DNA from: Polyangiaceae bacterium
GTDB lineage: Bacteria > Myxococcota_A > Polyangia > Polyangiales > Polyangiaceae
DNA length: 64,000 nt
Direction of reading: 5' to 3'
Assembly: GCA_016719945.1 (NCBI GenBank)
Contig: JADJYE010000014.1
Span: 124,001-188,000, forward strand
Shown here: positions 1 through 10,204 of the stretch, piece by piece
Layout of the letters: every line of letters starts with the position of its first letter
How positions within the stretch are numbered: position 1 is the first letter of the stretch
Position numbers and translations under genes: made by a program
Notes under the pieces: model-generated
The model's database searches: none
What the model saw: only the letters and a program-made list of their open reading frames with translations
Told to the model about the DNA's origin: nothing

Positions 1-3000
1 GGTCGGGCAGGACGAAGCGGTGACGGAGCTTGCCGGCGTCGTCGGTCACGAGCGAGCCGGCGAAGAACACGGTCTGCCGGAAGTCGGAGCGCGGAGCGTC
101 GCGGCTCACCGAGGTCGCCCCCATGCGGATCTTCGGCGGCATGGACCGGTGGCTCCCATGCAACGGGCCCAACACGGAGAGCCGCTGGTCGTGAGAGCTG
201 AAGGAGCGCACCGCGTGCCCCCCGAGCGAGTCGATGAGGACCGCTTCGGGGCGAGGGAGCGGGTACCCGGTGATGGCCAGCGAGCCCTCGTCGACCGCCC
301 ACAGCGTCACCTCCGCCCGCGCCGGCTTCCCGGCGGCGTCGGTGACGGTCACGTCGACGTCGACCGGGGCGCCGGGGGTCGTGTTCGGCGTGGTCGGCGC
401 GACCTCGACGTGCAGAGAGAACGCCGACGGATCGACGCTGAGCCCCTCCTCGGTCTCGCGGCGTTCGGCTCCGAGGATCGCGACGACCCGCAGCACCACC
501 TCCGGGGCCATCGCCTCGGTGATGTTCAGCGAGAGGGTCGTGCCCGCGGGATCGAGCGTGAACTGTCGCTCCTCGATCACCGTCTCGCGCTCGATCGACA
601 GCATCGCGAGCGCGGGCTTCTGCCATGGGGAGGTGACGCGGATCTCGCGCGTCTCGCCGACCTTGGGGAGCAGCTGAACGGCGCGCACGATACGCAGCGA
701 CGGCGTCTCGGGCGCTGGCGGCGACGGGGCCGGCGGCGGCGACGGGGCCGGCGGCAGTGATTGGCTCGGCTCGCGCACGAGCCACACCGTTCGCGACGAC
801 GTGATGACACGACCCTGCGCGTCGACGCTCCTCGCCTCGAGCTTGATCTGCGGAGACTCGAGCGGCGCCGCGCCCTTCGCGGGTGGGACGCCGAAGCTGC
901 ACTTCGATGGCGCCGCGCCAGTGACGACGCTGCACTTCCCCAGGGCCCTGGGCTCCTCGCCCGGCGCGACCCTCGTCGCGACGAGGTCGACGGCCACCTC
1001 CACCGGCTTCCCGACAGGCGTGACGGCCACGAGCTCCGGGGTGAGCGTGGCTCCCGCCGCGACCTCGTCTTGCGCCCAGATGCCGACGTAATGGTCGCCC
1101 GGGTGGACCGTCGTGCTGCTGGAGGCGTCGAGCTCACGGTTGTCGACGTCCCGCACCACCACGCTGCAGGAGAGCGCGCCGGCGCGAGGCAAGGGCCCCT
1201 GCTGCGCGATGCGCTTGAACGTCGCCCCGCCCTGAGCGTCGAGCTTGCCGACGTCCTGCGCCGTCCATGTTGGCGCAGGGCCCGCCCCGTCGAACGAGTA
1301 ATGCTGGGCGTCGGGCCGGCTGATCGGCGGCTCGAAGGAGCCGCCGTCGAGCGACCACTCGACCGTCACGGGAGCGCCGGCGAGGGGCGAGCCGTGCAGG
1401 TACTTCGCCGAGACGGTGCAGGCGGTCTCCTCGCCGAGGGTGTGCGTCGCCTTGGCGATGCTGGCACCCACCTCGAACTCGAGGGGGTGGTACTCGGCGA
1501 CGGCGAAGTGCGCCCTGCCGTAGCGCGTGGGCTCACCGGGGATTTCACCCTCGATCTTCAGCCAGCCGAGCTTCGCGTCCGGCGGGATGGTGTGCGTCGC
1601 GCTGAAGGTGCCGAGCTCGTTGAGCGTGGCCTCGAAGGTCGACACGGTTCGTGCGCCGTCGGGGTCGACGACCTTCGCCTTCACCTTCCCGCTGGCGGCG
1701 ACGAGCTTGCCGTCGTCATCGATGGTGCGCGCGATGCCCTTGACGTGGACCGTCTCCCCCGGTCGATAGACCCCGATCGACGAACAGGTCCAAGACGCCC
1801 CCGAGGTCCTGGCCGCCACGGGCGCTGATGGCGTGGTGCATCGTGTCGTCGCCCTTCGTGACGACGACCCTGAAGTCGGTTCCTTGGGCGGGGATGTCGA
1901 CGTCGGCCCTGCCCTTGGCGTCGGTCTCCACGGTCGGCGACGTCGCCTGGTCGGAGCGCACCACGACCTTGGCGCCTTGCACGGGCGCTCCGCTCTCCGC
2001 CGAGAGCACCCACACGCGGGCTCGCCCGTGGCTCGTCCGCGTGAACACGGCGAGCTCCGTCAGGGTGACGACGTGGACCCAATGGGCGAGCTCCTTCGTG
2101 TCGGCGTCTTTGTAGCGAACGACGAAGGCGACGTCCCCGTGGACGGGCATCGTCTCGAAGAGCTTGGCGAGCTGGACCTTATGCGCCGCCGGCTCGTCGC
2201 CCGGCGACGCGGGCAACGACTGTACGAGCTTGGACGCCGTGGGCGGAGGTGGGGCGACGTCGCTCTTGCGGAACAGCGAGTCTTCCAGAGAGAGCGGGAC
2301 GGCATAGGCCGACACGTCGGTGACGCGCTGCCCGAAGACCAGCACCTCGCCATCGGGAGCCAGCTTGCCATAACGGCCGCGAAGGCCGAAGTAGGCCTCG
2401 GGCTCGGGGCGAACGACGGGGCTGGCGAGGGTGACCGTAGCTTGATAGCTCGAGGCGAGCTTGCTCCCGCGATCGTCCGCCATGCCGCCGCTCAGCCGGA
2501 GACGAAGCTTCCCCGAGCTCGTCTCGTAGCCGGGAGCGAGCTCGATCGCGAAGGAGCCGTCGGGACGAAAGCCGGAGACGAACGCGGAGGCGAGCGGCGG
2601 GGTGGCTTGGAGCGCGGCGTCGAGCGCCTCCTGCGTGACGGCGTTCGAGAGGCGCAGCTCGAGAGGCCGCTCGAGAGCGCACTGCGTGGTCTTCGTCGCG
2701 GGCACGAGCGCGGGCGGCGCCGCGGGGTCTTCGCCTGCCTTGGGCAGGGGCTGGCAGAACAGCCCGAGGACCTCGAGCGGTCCCCTCGTGCGCGCCTCCA
2801 GCGAGACGGCCGCCCCGCGCAGCGGCCCCTCCTTCGAGACCAGCTCGCCGAGCTCCAGCTTCAGCGTCGCGCTGCCGGGTGCCTTCTCGAGGCGAACGAC
2901 GACCTCCTCCGGTCGCTCAGGGACGGCCGACAGCTTGAACGCGACCGGCGCGCTGCCGCTCTTGGTCTTCGCGCTGACGCGCAGCGAGGCCGACAGCGCG

Positions 3001-3608
3001 TCGAGGTCGACGGGCTGGTTGAACACGACCCGGATCGGATCCGTCGCCAGGCTGGCCGGTGGCCGCTCGCCAGACGCAGGCAAGGGCAGCTCGACGTCGA
3101 GCGACGCGTTGCCGGTCGCCGGCCCGTGGAGCGCTCGCGCCAGCGCGGGCGTGGGGGTCTCGAACGTCCACGACGCGCCCTCGGCGAGCGCGGTCCCATC
3201 GACGGCCGTGATGCCCGCCGGCACGCGGACCGCGAAGCGCGTTGCGTTCGGCAGCGGCTTCGCGTGGACGAAGCGAACGGACCGGCTGCCGACCCACTCC
3301 CATCGCCCCTCGGCCAGCTGCGGCTCGAGCGTGACGGGCGGCGGCGGCGTGGCCGCGTCGGAGAGCTTGCGCAGCGCCTTGCTGAACACGATCGTCGGCT
3401 CCGAGGAGGTCGAGGCCTGGCCCGTGGGCGCCGTGAAGCCGATCGTCAGCGGCTGGTCGCGCGTGCTTGGTGCCCGGCGCGCTGCGAGCTCCAGCTGCGA
3501 GCGCGGTGTGACCTCCGGCCGAGCCGGAGCGCACCCGCTCGCACAGAGCAGGAGCAAGGTCGCCCATGCGACGAGCCAGGCGATCGACCCCGCGCGGAGC
3601 CTGAGCAT
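1..3608 (-). CDS. alpha-2-macroglobulin family lipoprotein, partial and frame-broken
   Basis: The gene reads leftwards from an ATG at 3608 and runs off the window, about 1,200 codons seen. The N-terminus is a lipoprotein signal ending in a lipobox (CASGC, Cys about residue 26). An Ig-like macroglobulin domain region follows. Near the left edge the A2M hallmarks AVDEGSLAITGYPLPRP and VTDDAGKLRHRFVLPD are readable; the thioester/bait part would lie outside. The reading frame is broken near 1765-1785: the first frame ends at a stop at 1716, while IGVYRPGETVHVKGIA continues in the next frame and stays open to base 2. Bacterial A2Ms trap proteases in the periplasm, often paired with PbpC-like proteins. 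The family call is firm. Whether the frame break is biological or a sequencing error cannot be told here. Confidence 0.85.
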
Positions 3609-3820
3609 CGGGCGCGAGAAGACAGGAAGCTGGGCGGGTCGTCAACGTCGGGTGGAAGGCCGATGCATCCTCGCGAATCACCAGCGCTCTCGAGCGCGCC
3701 CCGAAGATCCACCTCCCCAGGCGCGCAGGGGCGTATTAAAGCTGCCCGCGGGGGCGGCGGTGGCGCACATCGCGATGCGCCTGCTCCGTCGGGCACGTCC
3801 CGCCTCTGAAGGAGAACGTC

Positions 3821-4585
3821 ATGAACGGTTGGTTCCAGAAGGTCTGGTTCTCGTCGGTGGTGCTCGGGCTGAGCCTCGCTGGTTGTGGCGACAAGGCAGG
3901 CGGCGCCAGCTCGGGCTCGGCCGCCGCCTCGGGGACCGCCACGAGCAAGGCGACCGCCGCCGCCTCGTCGACGGCCGCCGCGACGGCCACCGTGGCCGCG
4001 ACCGGCTCCGCGACCGCTGCGCCCGCAGCCAACGCCGAGATCGACGTGAAGTCGATCCTCTCGGGCGACGGCGAGGACGCATCCGGCATCGCGGTCAACC
4101 TCAACGACATCAAGGACGACGCGCCCGCCCTCGGCGGCCTCAAGCCCAAGGCGCCGGCCGACAAGGTCGAGTGGCTCCCGGTCGGCCCCCTGCAGGTGAT
4201 GAACCCGGGCTGGGAGAAGAAGAAGATCGGCGAGCTCGGCATCCTCGTCTCCCCCGACAAGAAGGCGGGCGTCGTCTTCACCGGCTTCGACACGCCCGAG
4301 AACGGCGCGAAGAAGGTCGACGAGATGACGAAGACCCTTGGCTTCAAGGAGACCAAGTGGAAGAAGGCTAAGCCGGTCAAGCTCGGGGAAGACAAGTCGA
4401 TCCCCGCGCTGATCAGCTTCGGCACCGCGAAGGACAGCAAGGGCACGCCCATGAAGCTCTACTTCGCGCTGATCAAGACCGGCCAGCCGGTCAACGTGCT
4501 CGCGCTCGGCGGCGCCGACGACGACGCCCCGGCCGAGGAGCTGAACACCGCGCTCGGCATCGTCGCGATGGCGAAGAAGAAGTGA
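3821..4585 (+). CDS. Ala/Ser/Thr-rich lipoprotein of unknown function
   Basis: A 254-residue protein with a clear lipoprotein signal (hydrophobic core, then LAGC at about residue 22). A low-complexity Ala/Ser/Thr linker of about 50 residues follows, then a folded domain of about 180 residues ending in three lysines. The ATG has a strong Shine-Dalgarno (AAGGAG, 7 bases upstream). Its stop overlaps the GTG of the gmhA-like gene, so the two are probably translationally coupled. The linker-plus-domain layout is typical of surface lipoproteins in myxobacteria. I do not recognise the folded domain and assign no function. Confidence 0.8.
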   Translation: MNGWFQKVWFSSVVLGLSLAGCGDKAGGASSGSAAASGTATSKATAAASSTAAATATVAATGSATAAPAANAEIDVKSILSGDGEDASGIAVNLNDIKDDAPALGGLKPKAPADKVEWLPVGPLQVMNPGWEKKKIGELGILVSPDKKAGVVFTGFDTPENGAKKVDEMTKTLGFKETKWKKAKPVKLGEDKSIPALISFGTAKDSKGTPMKLYFALIKTGQPVNVLALGGADDDAPAEELNTALGIVAMAKKK

Positions 4586-5199
4586 CCGACTCGCTCGCGT
4601 TCGTCGACGCGTACCTCCACGAGACCGCCGAGATCGCTGCCCGCACGAGCGGGGCCGATCTCGCGCGGATCATCGACGTGCTCTACGCGGCGTACCTCGC
4701 GGGTCGCCACGTCTACACGTGCGGCAACGGAGGGAGCGCGGCGAACGCGAGCCACCTCGCGTGTGACCTCGCCAAGTTCACTCACGTCGAGGGCAAGCGT
4801 CGCTTCCGCTGCACGAGCCTGTGCGACAACGCGGCGCTGATCAGCGCGCTGACCAACGACGTCGGCTTCGGGCGCGTCTTCAGCGAGCAGCTCGAGGCTT
4901 CGTTCGCGGCGGGCGACGTGCTCGTGTGCCTGAGCGTGCATGGCGGCAAGGGCGCCGACCAGGCCGGGCCCTGGTCTCAGAACCTGGTCGCGGCCGCGCG
5001 GCTCGCCAAGGAGCGCGGCGGCAAGGTCGTGGCGCTCGTGGGCTACGACGGCGGCGCGCTCGCCGTCCTGGCAGATGCCTGCGTGATCGTCCCCAAGACG
5101 AGCGGCGGCCACACCTCGACGCCCCACGTCGAGGGGATGCACGAGGTCTATCACCACCTCGTGTGCGAGCGACTGCGCCAGCTGGTCGCCGCGTCGTGA
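4582..5199 (+). CDS. gmhA: SIS-domain sedoheptulose-7-phosphate isomerase (GmhA-like)
   Basis: A 205-residue SIS-domain protein. The sugar-phosphate loop CGNGGSAANASHLACDLAK is at about residues 48-66, and the second motif LSVHGGKGADQ is at about 118-128. The C-terminal helix region HVEGMHEVYHHLVCERL resembles the GmhA end that carries the catalytic His. GmhA converts sedoheptulose 7-phosphate to D-glycero-D-manno-heptose 7-phosphate in the cytoplasm, the first step of LPS inner-core heptose synthesis. The GTG start overlaps the preceding stop, and its own stop overlaps the GTG of the phosphatase gene. The adjacent GmhB-like gene supports the heptose role over a generic SIS isomerase. Confidence 0.82.
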   Translation: MTDSLAFVDAYLHETAEIAARTSGADLARIIDVLYAAYLAGRHVYTCGNGGSAANASHLACDLAKFTHVEGKRRFRCTSLCDNAALISALTNDVGFGRVFSEQLEASFAAGDVLVCLSVHGGKGADQAGPWSQNLVAAARLAKERGGKVVALVGYDGGALAVLADACVIVPKTSGGHTSTPHVEGMHEVYHHLVCERLRQLVAAS

Positions 5200-5807
5200 C
5201 GCGCGGCCTCGTCGTGCTCGACCGCGACGGTACGCTGATCGACTTTCACCGCGACCCCGAGCTCGGCGTCGTCACGCCTGCGTTCCACCCGAGCCAGGTG
5301 CGCTTGCTCCCGGGCGTCCTCGACGCGCTCTCGGTCCTGTCGCGAGCAGGCTTCGCGCTGGCGATCGCGACCAACCAGCCCGGCGCGGCGAAGGGCGAGA
5401 TCCCGCGAGCGGCGATCGAGGCGACGATGGCCGCGCTCGCGGCGCGCCTCGAGGCCGCCGGTGTCCCCCTCTCGGCGCAAGAGATCTGCCTGCACCACCC
5501 GACCGGAGGCGAGCGCGGCGACCCCTCGCTCGTCGGCCCTTGCGCGTGCCGCAAGCCAGCCCCTGGCATGCTCCTGTCCATCGCGAGGCGGGTCGGCGTC
5601 GCCCCCGAGCACGCGTGGATGGTGGGCGACACCGCCGTCGATCTCGCCGCCGCCCGCGCGGCGGGCATGCGCGCCGCGCTGGTCGCGTCGACCGTTCGCT
5701 GCGAGCTGTGCCCGCACAAGGGCGCTCACTTCGACGGGCTCACGCCCGACCTCCGCGCGCCGACGCTCGCCGAGATCGCCCAGCAGATCGTCGCTCTTCG
5801 AGGCTAG
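5196..5807 (+). CDS. gmhB: D-glycero-D-manno-heptose 1,7-bisphosphate 7-phosphatase (HAD, GmhB-like)
   Basis: A 203-residue HAD phosphatase. Motif I is LDRDGTLI (nucleophile and acid Asp), motif II lies around ATNQPG, and motif IV is GDTAVDLAAA. The GmhB-type zinc loop is visible as CLHHPTGG followed by CACRKPAPGM, which separates it from other HAD enzymes. It removes the C7 phosphate of heptose bisphosphate in the cytoplasm. The GTG start at 5196 overlaps the gmhA stop by four bases, so the two are coupled. Histidinol-phosphatase (HisB-N) is the main alternative, but the gmhA neighbour argues against it. Confidence 0.85.
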   Translation: MTRGLVVLDRDGTLIDFHRDPELGVVTPAFHPSQVRLLPGVLDALSVLSRAGFALAIATNQPGAAKGEIPRAAIEATMAALAARLEAAGVPLSAQEICLHHPTGGERGDPSLVGPCACRKPAPGMLLSIARRVGVAPEHAWMVGDTAVDLAAARAAGMRAALVASTVRCELCPHKGAHFDGLTPDLRAPTLAEIAQQIVALRG

Positions 5808-5856
5808 CCCCCCCGCCCGATGGCGGGCCGGCGTGCAAATGAAGTAGGGTCGCCCC

Positions 5857-7320
5857 GTGCCTGCGGCCGACGCGACCGCCCCGCCCTACGCCGTCGAAGA
5901 GCGAAACGTCGCGCTGTGTCGGCTGATCGGCCGACCCCGCCGGGTGCTCGACGTGGGCTGCGGCATCGGCCAAAACGGCGCCTTCGCCCGCGCTCGCGGG
6001 GCGATCGTGACGGGCCTCGAGCGCGCGCCCGGTCCGCGCGCCGCCGCGGCGCGGGCGCTGCACGAGGTGCTCGACGCCGACCTCGAGGACGACGCCTCCG
6101 TCGCGCGGGCGCTCGAGGGCAAGCGCTTCGATCTGCTGCTGCTCGGCGACGTGCTCGAGCACACGCGGGACCCGCTCCAGGTGCTCGAGCGCCTCTTGCC
6201 GCACCTCGAGGAAGAGGGCCACGTCATCATCTCTCTGCCCAACGTCGCGGCGTGGCCCGTGCGCCTCATGCTCGCCCGAGGCCGCTTTCGGTACGAAGAC
6301 AGCGGCATCCTCGATCGGACCCACCTGCGCTTCTTCACGCTCGACAGCGCGCAGCAGCTGCTGCGCGGCGCGGGCCTCGAGGTCCTCCGGGCGGACCATA
6401 ACCCCATGCTGGTGCGCGCCGCCAAGGGCGCGATCCTGGCGGCAGCGCCGACCCTCGCGCCCGCGTCCGCCCACGACCCGACCGCGCTCGCGCGCTCCCT
6501 GCCGTACAAGGCGTACATGGCGCTCGTACGCCCGGCGGAGGACCTGCTCGCGCGCGCTGCGCCTGGCCTGCTGTCGTTCCAGCACGTGCTCGTGGCACGC
6601 AAGCCGCCGCGCGCGCGCCGCCTCACGTGGACCGTCGGCATGCTCACGATGGACGAGGAGCCGTCGATCGCGCGCATGATCGAGGCCGTCAGGAGAGAGG
6701 CGCCGGGCGCGAAGATCCTGTGCGTCGACAGCTCGCAGGACCACACGCCCGAGATCGCCGCGCGCCTCGGGGCGCGCGTCCTGCGGCAGCTCCCGCCGCG
6801 CGGCCACGGGCCGGCGATGGAGCTGCTGATGTACGAGGCGGCACGCCAGAGCGAGGCGCTCGTCTACCTCGACTGCGACTTCACCTACCCGCCGGGGGAG
6901 CTGCCTCGGATGATGAGGCTGCTCGAGGACGAGGCGGTCGACGTGGTGAACTGCGCCCGCACCCGCGCTCGGCCAGAGGCCATGCCGCTCGCCAACTACG
7001 CCGCCAACAGGGCCTTCGCCGGGCTGGCGCACGCCCTGCACGGGGTGCCGACGGTCGACGTGCACAGCGGGATGCGCGCGTACCGCACGTCGGTGATCCG
7101 CGCGTTCGACTTCGACGGCGAGGGCGACGCGCTGCCCATCGACACGCTGCTCTGGCCCGCCAAGTGCGGCTACCGGGTCGTCGAGCTCCCCATCGACTAC
7201 GCGGAGCGCGTCGGGGTCAGCAAGCTGCGAAAGGTCGCGGGCACAGTCTGGACCTTCGTGCGGCTGGGCCGAGCGCTCGGCGTGGGGGACCGCACGGCCC
7301 GGCGCTTCGAGCTGAGGTAG
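5857..7320 (+). CDS. bifunctional SAM methyltransferase-family 2 glycosyltransferase
   Basis: A 487-residue fusion starting at GTG. Residues about 1-240 are a class I methyltransferase of the Methyltransf_23 type: SAM loop VLDVGCGIGQNG near residue 30, then LLLGDVLEHTRDPL and HVIISLPNVA. Residues about 255-480 are a GT-A glycosyltransferase of the dolichol-phosphate-sugar type, with TMDEEPSI at its start, the metal-binding LDCDFTYPPGELP and a C-terminal YAERVGVSKLRK. It lies 49 bases after gmhB and 16 before the next gene, so it probably belongs to the same surface-glycan transcript. The sugar and acceptor cannot be read from the sequence. Confidence 0.82.
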   Translation: MPAADATAPPYAVEERNVALCRLIGRPRRVLDVGCGIGQNGAFARARGAIVTGLERAPGPRAAAARALHEVLDADLEDDASVARALEGKRFDLLLLGDVLEHTRDPLQVLERLLPHLEEEGHVIISLPNVAAWPVRLMLARGRFRYEDSGILDRTHLRFFTLDSAQQLLRGAGLEVLRADHNPMLVRAAKGAILAAAPTLAPASAHDPTALARSLPYKAYMALVRPAEDLLARAAPGLLSFQHVLVARKPPRARRLTWTVGMLTMDEEPSIARMIEAVRREAPGAKILCVDSSQDHTPEIAARLGARVLRQLPPRGHGPAMELLMYEAARQSEALVYLDCDFTYPPGELPRMMRLLEDEAVDVVNCARTRARPEAMPLANYAANRAFAGLAHALHGVPTVDVHSGMRAYRTSVIRAFDFDGEGDALPIDTLLWPAKCGYRVVELPIDYAERVGVSKLRKVAGTVWTFVRLGRALGVGDRTARRFELR

Positions 7321-7336
7321 GTGCTAAACTAGCCCG

Positions 7337-8320
7337 ATGCCGCGCCCCCTCCTGCTCGCCTTCGCGCTGCTCTGTGCCCTCGTCGCGCCGCAGGTCGCGA
7401 CCGCGACCGAGTCGGTCTCGCTCGCGACGGTCGCGCCGAAGAACAGCATCTGGGGCAACGTCTTCAGCGTGTGGGAGAAGGCGGTCACCAAGAAGACCGA
7501 CGGCAAGCTCGAGCTGAAGATCTATTTCAACGGCGTCCAAGGTGACGACGGCGCCGTCGTCGGGAAGCTCAAGGCAGGCCAGCTGGACGCGGCGGCCGTG
7601 AGCTCGATCGGCCTCGCGCAGATCCACAAGCCGGTGCTCGCGCTGCAGATGCCCGGCCTGTTTCGCACCTGGGAGGCGATCGACAAGGGGCGCAACGCCG
7701 TGGCCGCCGAGTTCGACGCCGCGTTCGAAAAGGAGGGCTTCCGCGTCGCGTGGGGCGACCTCGGCCGGATGCGCGGCATGAGCAAGGGCTTCGCCGTTCG
7801 GCGCCCCAAGGACCTGAAGGGCAAGAAGGTCCTCGGCTGGCGCAACGACGTCATCGGCCCGGTCGTGTATCAAATCGTCCCCGGCGCGAGCATCGTCTCG
7901 CTCGGACCCACCGAGGTCCTGCCGACGCTGCGCACGGGCGGCCTCGACGTGATGACGGCGCCGACGTTGGCCGCCGAGCAGCTGCAGTGGACGCCCCACT
8001 TCGACCACATCTCGAAGGAGGCCACGCTGATGGCGATCGGCGGCGTGGTGTGGCGCAAGAAGCGCCTCGACGCGCTGCCCGGCGACCTCCGTACGATCCT
8101 CGAGGACACGGGGAAGATCGCGCAGGGCGCCATCAAGAAGAAGGTGCGCGACGAGGACGACGCGGTGCTCGAGCGGATGAAGAAGAAGATGACGGTCGTC
8201 GAGCTCACCGACGACGAGCAGAAGGAGTGGCGCGAGCTCTTCGTCAAGGTCGGCGAGCGGCTGAAGCAAGGCACGTTCGACCCCAAGCTGGTCGACAAGC
8301 TCGTCGCAGCAGCGAAGTAG
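7337..8320 (+). CDS. TRAP transporter substrate-binding protein (DctP family)
   Basis: A 327-residue protein with a Sec signal peptide (about residues 1-23, ending ATAT-E). The fold follows the DctP pattern: SVSLATVAPKNSIW at the mature start, VQGDDGAVVGKLKAGQLDA, and the RPKDLKGKKVLGW and TLRTGGLDVMTAP segments. Such proteins deliver carboxylates or similar solutes to a DctQM permease. No DctQ or DctM gene is adjacent, so its partner is elsewhere or it has another role. It follows the glycosyltransferase gene by 16 bases. The C-terminus is Lys-rich. Confidence 0.85.
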   Translation: MPRPLLLAFALLCALVAPQVATATESVSLATVAPKNSIWGNVFSVWEKAVTKKTDGKLELKIYFNGVQGDDGAVVGKLKAGQLDAAAVSSIGLAQIHKPVLALQMPGLFRTWEAIDKGRNAVAAEFDAAFEKEGFRVAWGDLGRMRGMSKGFAVRRPKDLKGKKVLGWRNDVIGPVVYQIVPGASIVSLGPTEVLPTLRTGGLDVMTAPTLAAEQLQWTPHFDHISKEATLMAIGGVVWRKKRLDALPGDLRTILEDTGKIAQGAIKKKVRDEDDAVLERMKKKMTVVELTDDEQKEWRELFVKVGERLKQGTFDPKLVDKLVAAAK

Positions 8321-8360
8321 GGCGGGCCCCTCCGAGCCCGATGCTCTACCATTGACGGCG

Positions 8361-10079
8361 ATGTCATCTCGCCGTCGCCTGGCTTCGCTCACCCTCGCCT
8401 CGCTCCTGCTCGCTTCGGTCGCTGCGGCTTGCGGCGACGACTCCCAGCCCGCGACGGGTGGAAGCGGCGGCGCGGGCGGCTCGAGCGGCGGCGCGCCTTC
8501 GACCGGGGGGATGGCCTCGGGCGGGGCGCCCTCGTCGGGGGGAGCCGCGAGCCAGGGCGGCTCGACGACGACGTCGATGGGGGGCAGCGGCGGCGAGGAC
8601 CCTTGGTCGGGGCCGGTGGTGTCCCTCACCGCGCTCGACCTGGGCGAGGACGAGATCGGGGACAGCCTGTGGTTCCCCATCCCCGATCGCACCCTCGGGC
8701 TCACCACGCACAGCGAGGCGAGCTCGCCGCTGGGGATGGGGATCGCGTCGCTGAGGCCCCCCGGGCAGAACAGCGTCATCCTCGACGCCGCGATCCCGGG
8801 CACGGGCCTCGCGTACTTCGTCGACGCCGGAGCGTTGAACGGCGGCAGCCCGCTCTCCGATCTGCCGCAGGCGCTCCCGGTCGTCGAGGGCACGTGGCTC
8901 CTGCGCCTCGGGGCACAAGAGGGCCTCACCTCGGCGCGCTCGTGGGTCTATGTCCGCCGAACGCTGGACGGAGAGTTTCACGGGGGCGCGCTCGACATCA
9001 ACGTCCACATCGCGCCCGGCTCCGGCGCGAGCCAGGCCTACATGACCGGCGTGATCAACAACCTCTTCAGCAGCTTCTACACGCCGCTGCTGGGGCTCAC
9101 GCCCGGCAACATCAACTTCACCGCGGCCTCCTCCAGCTTCGACGTGGTCGACTCGAACAGCCAGTACCGTCAGATGCTGGCGAGCTCCTCCACGGCCAAC
9201 GCCGCCCCCGCCCTGAACCTGTTTGTCATCGGCGACTTCGGCGGTGAGCTCGACTCGGCGCTCGGCATCGCGGGCGGCATCCCCGGCAGCCCGATGGTGC
9301 ACGGCACCCCCCGCAGCGGCGTCGCGTACACCCCGACCGGCGACCAGGGCTACGACGCGAGCGTCCTCGCGCACGAGATCGGGCACCTGGCGGGGCTCTT
9401 TCACACGTCCGAGTACCAGATCACGGCGTTCGATCCGCTCAGCGACACGCCCGAGTGCGCGAACCCAGGGAACCCGCAGAGCTGCCCCGACGTGTCCAAC
9501 GTCATGTTCCCGATCGCGTACGGCGGCGCGAGCCTCAGCCAGCTCCAGCGGCGCGTAGTGTGGGGCAGCGCGCTCTACCGCGGCATCCTCCAGGACGGCG
9601 GCAGCGTCAGCGCTCCGCTCCTCCCCGCTGCGCCGCTCGTCGCCTCGCCGCTCGCTCCGCCCTCGTTCACGCTCGCGAGCACGACCGCGCCCGCGAGCGT
9701 CGGGCCTGGCGTCGATCACCTCGTGCACGGCCATTGGTGCGGGATGTCTGGAGATCTGGAGTCGGCCGTCGCGTCGAGCCTGAGCGCGGCCGCCCGCGCG
9801 CGGCTGGTCGAGCTCGCGGCCGACGACGCGACCTTCGACGTCGCGCGCGGTCGCGCGATCTCGCTGCTCGCCCGCACCGCCGAGGACGCAGGCGACGTCG
9901 ACGCCGTGGTCGCGCTCGCGCAGCGCGCGCTCGCGCTGGCGCCTGGCCGACGCGCCCGCCTCGCCGCGCTCGCCGCGCTCGACTCGCTCAGCCCCGCGGA
10001 CCTCGCGCCCGCGCTCGAGGCGGGGCGCGCGCTCGAAGATCCCGTCGTCGCGCTCTCGGCCGCGACGCTCGGGTTGTAG
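8361..10079 (+). CDS. metzincin-type zinc metalloprotease lipoprotein
   Basis: A 572-residue lipoprotein. The signal ends in a lipobox (VAAAC, Cys about 25), followed by a Gly/Ser-rich linker to about residue 80. The catalytic zinc motif HEIGHLAGLFH fits HExxHxxGxxH at about residues 338-348. A Met-turn-like NVMFP follows about 40 residues later, as in metzincins. The last 130 residues are Ala-rich helices resembling HEAT repeats. I chose the ATG at 8361 over an upstream TTG because it puts basic residues right before the hydrophobic core. Substrate unknown; it probably acts on the cell surface. Confidence 0.8.
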   Translation: MSSRRRLASLTLASLLLASVAAACGDDSQPATGGSGGAGGSSGGAPSTGGMASGGAPSSGGAASQGGSTTTSMGGSGGEDPWSGPVVSLTALDLGEDEIGDSLWFPIPDRTLGLTTHSEASSPLGMGIASLRPPGQNSVILDAAIPGTGLAYFVDAGALNGGSPLSDLPQALPVVEGTWLLRLGAQEGLTSARSWVYVRRTLDGEFHGGALDINVHIAPGSGASQAYMTGVINNLFSSFYTPLLGLTPGNINFTAASSSFDVVDSNSQYRQMLASSSTANAAPALNLFVIGDFGGELDSALGIAGGIPGSPMVHGTPRSGVAYTPTGDQGYDASVLAHEIGHLAGLFHTSEYQITAFDPLSDTPECANPGNPQSCPDVSNVMFPIAYGGASLSQLQRRVVWGSALYRGILQDGGSVSAPLLPAAPLVASPLAPPSFTLASTTAPASVGPGVDHLVHGHWCGMSGDLESAVASSLSAAARARLVELAADDATFDVARGRAISLLARTAEDAGDVDAVVALAQRALALAPGRRARLAALAALDSLSPADLAPALEAGRALEDPVVALSAATLGL

Positions 10080-10204
10080 CCGTCTGAGCAGCGCTGCCGT
10101 TGCGCTGGCTGCGCATTCCTTGCGGCTCTGCAAAGTGCGCAGAGGTGGCCTGCGGCGGTGCCTGCGATCACCGACGGGGCACGGGCGTTGCGTCAGCTGG
10201 AGTC

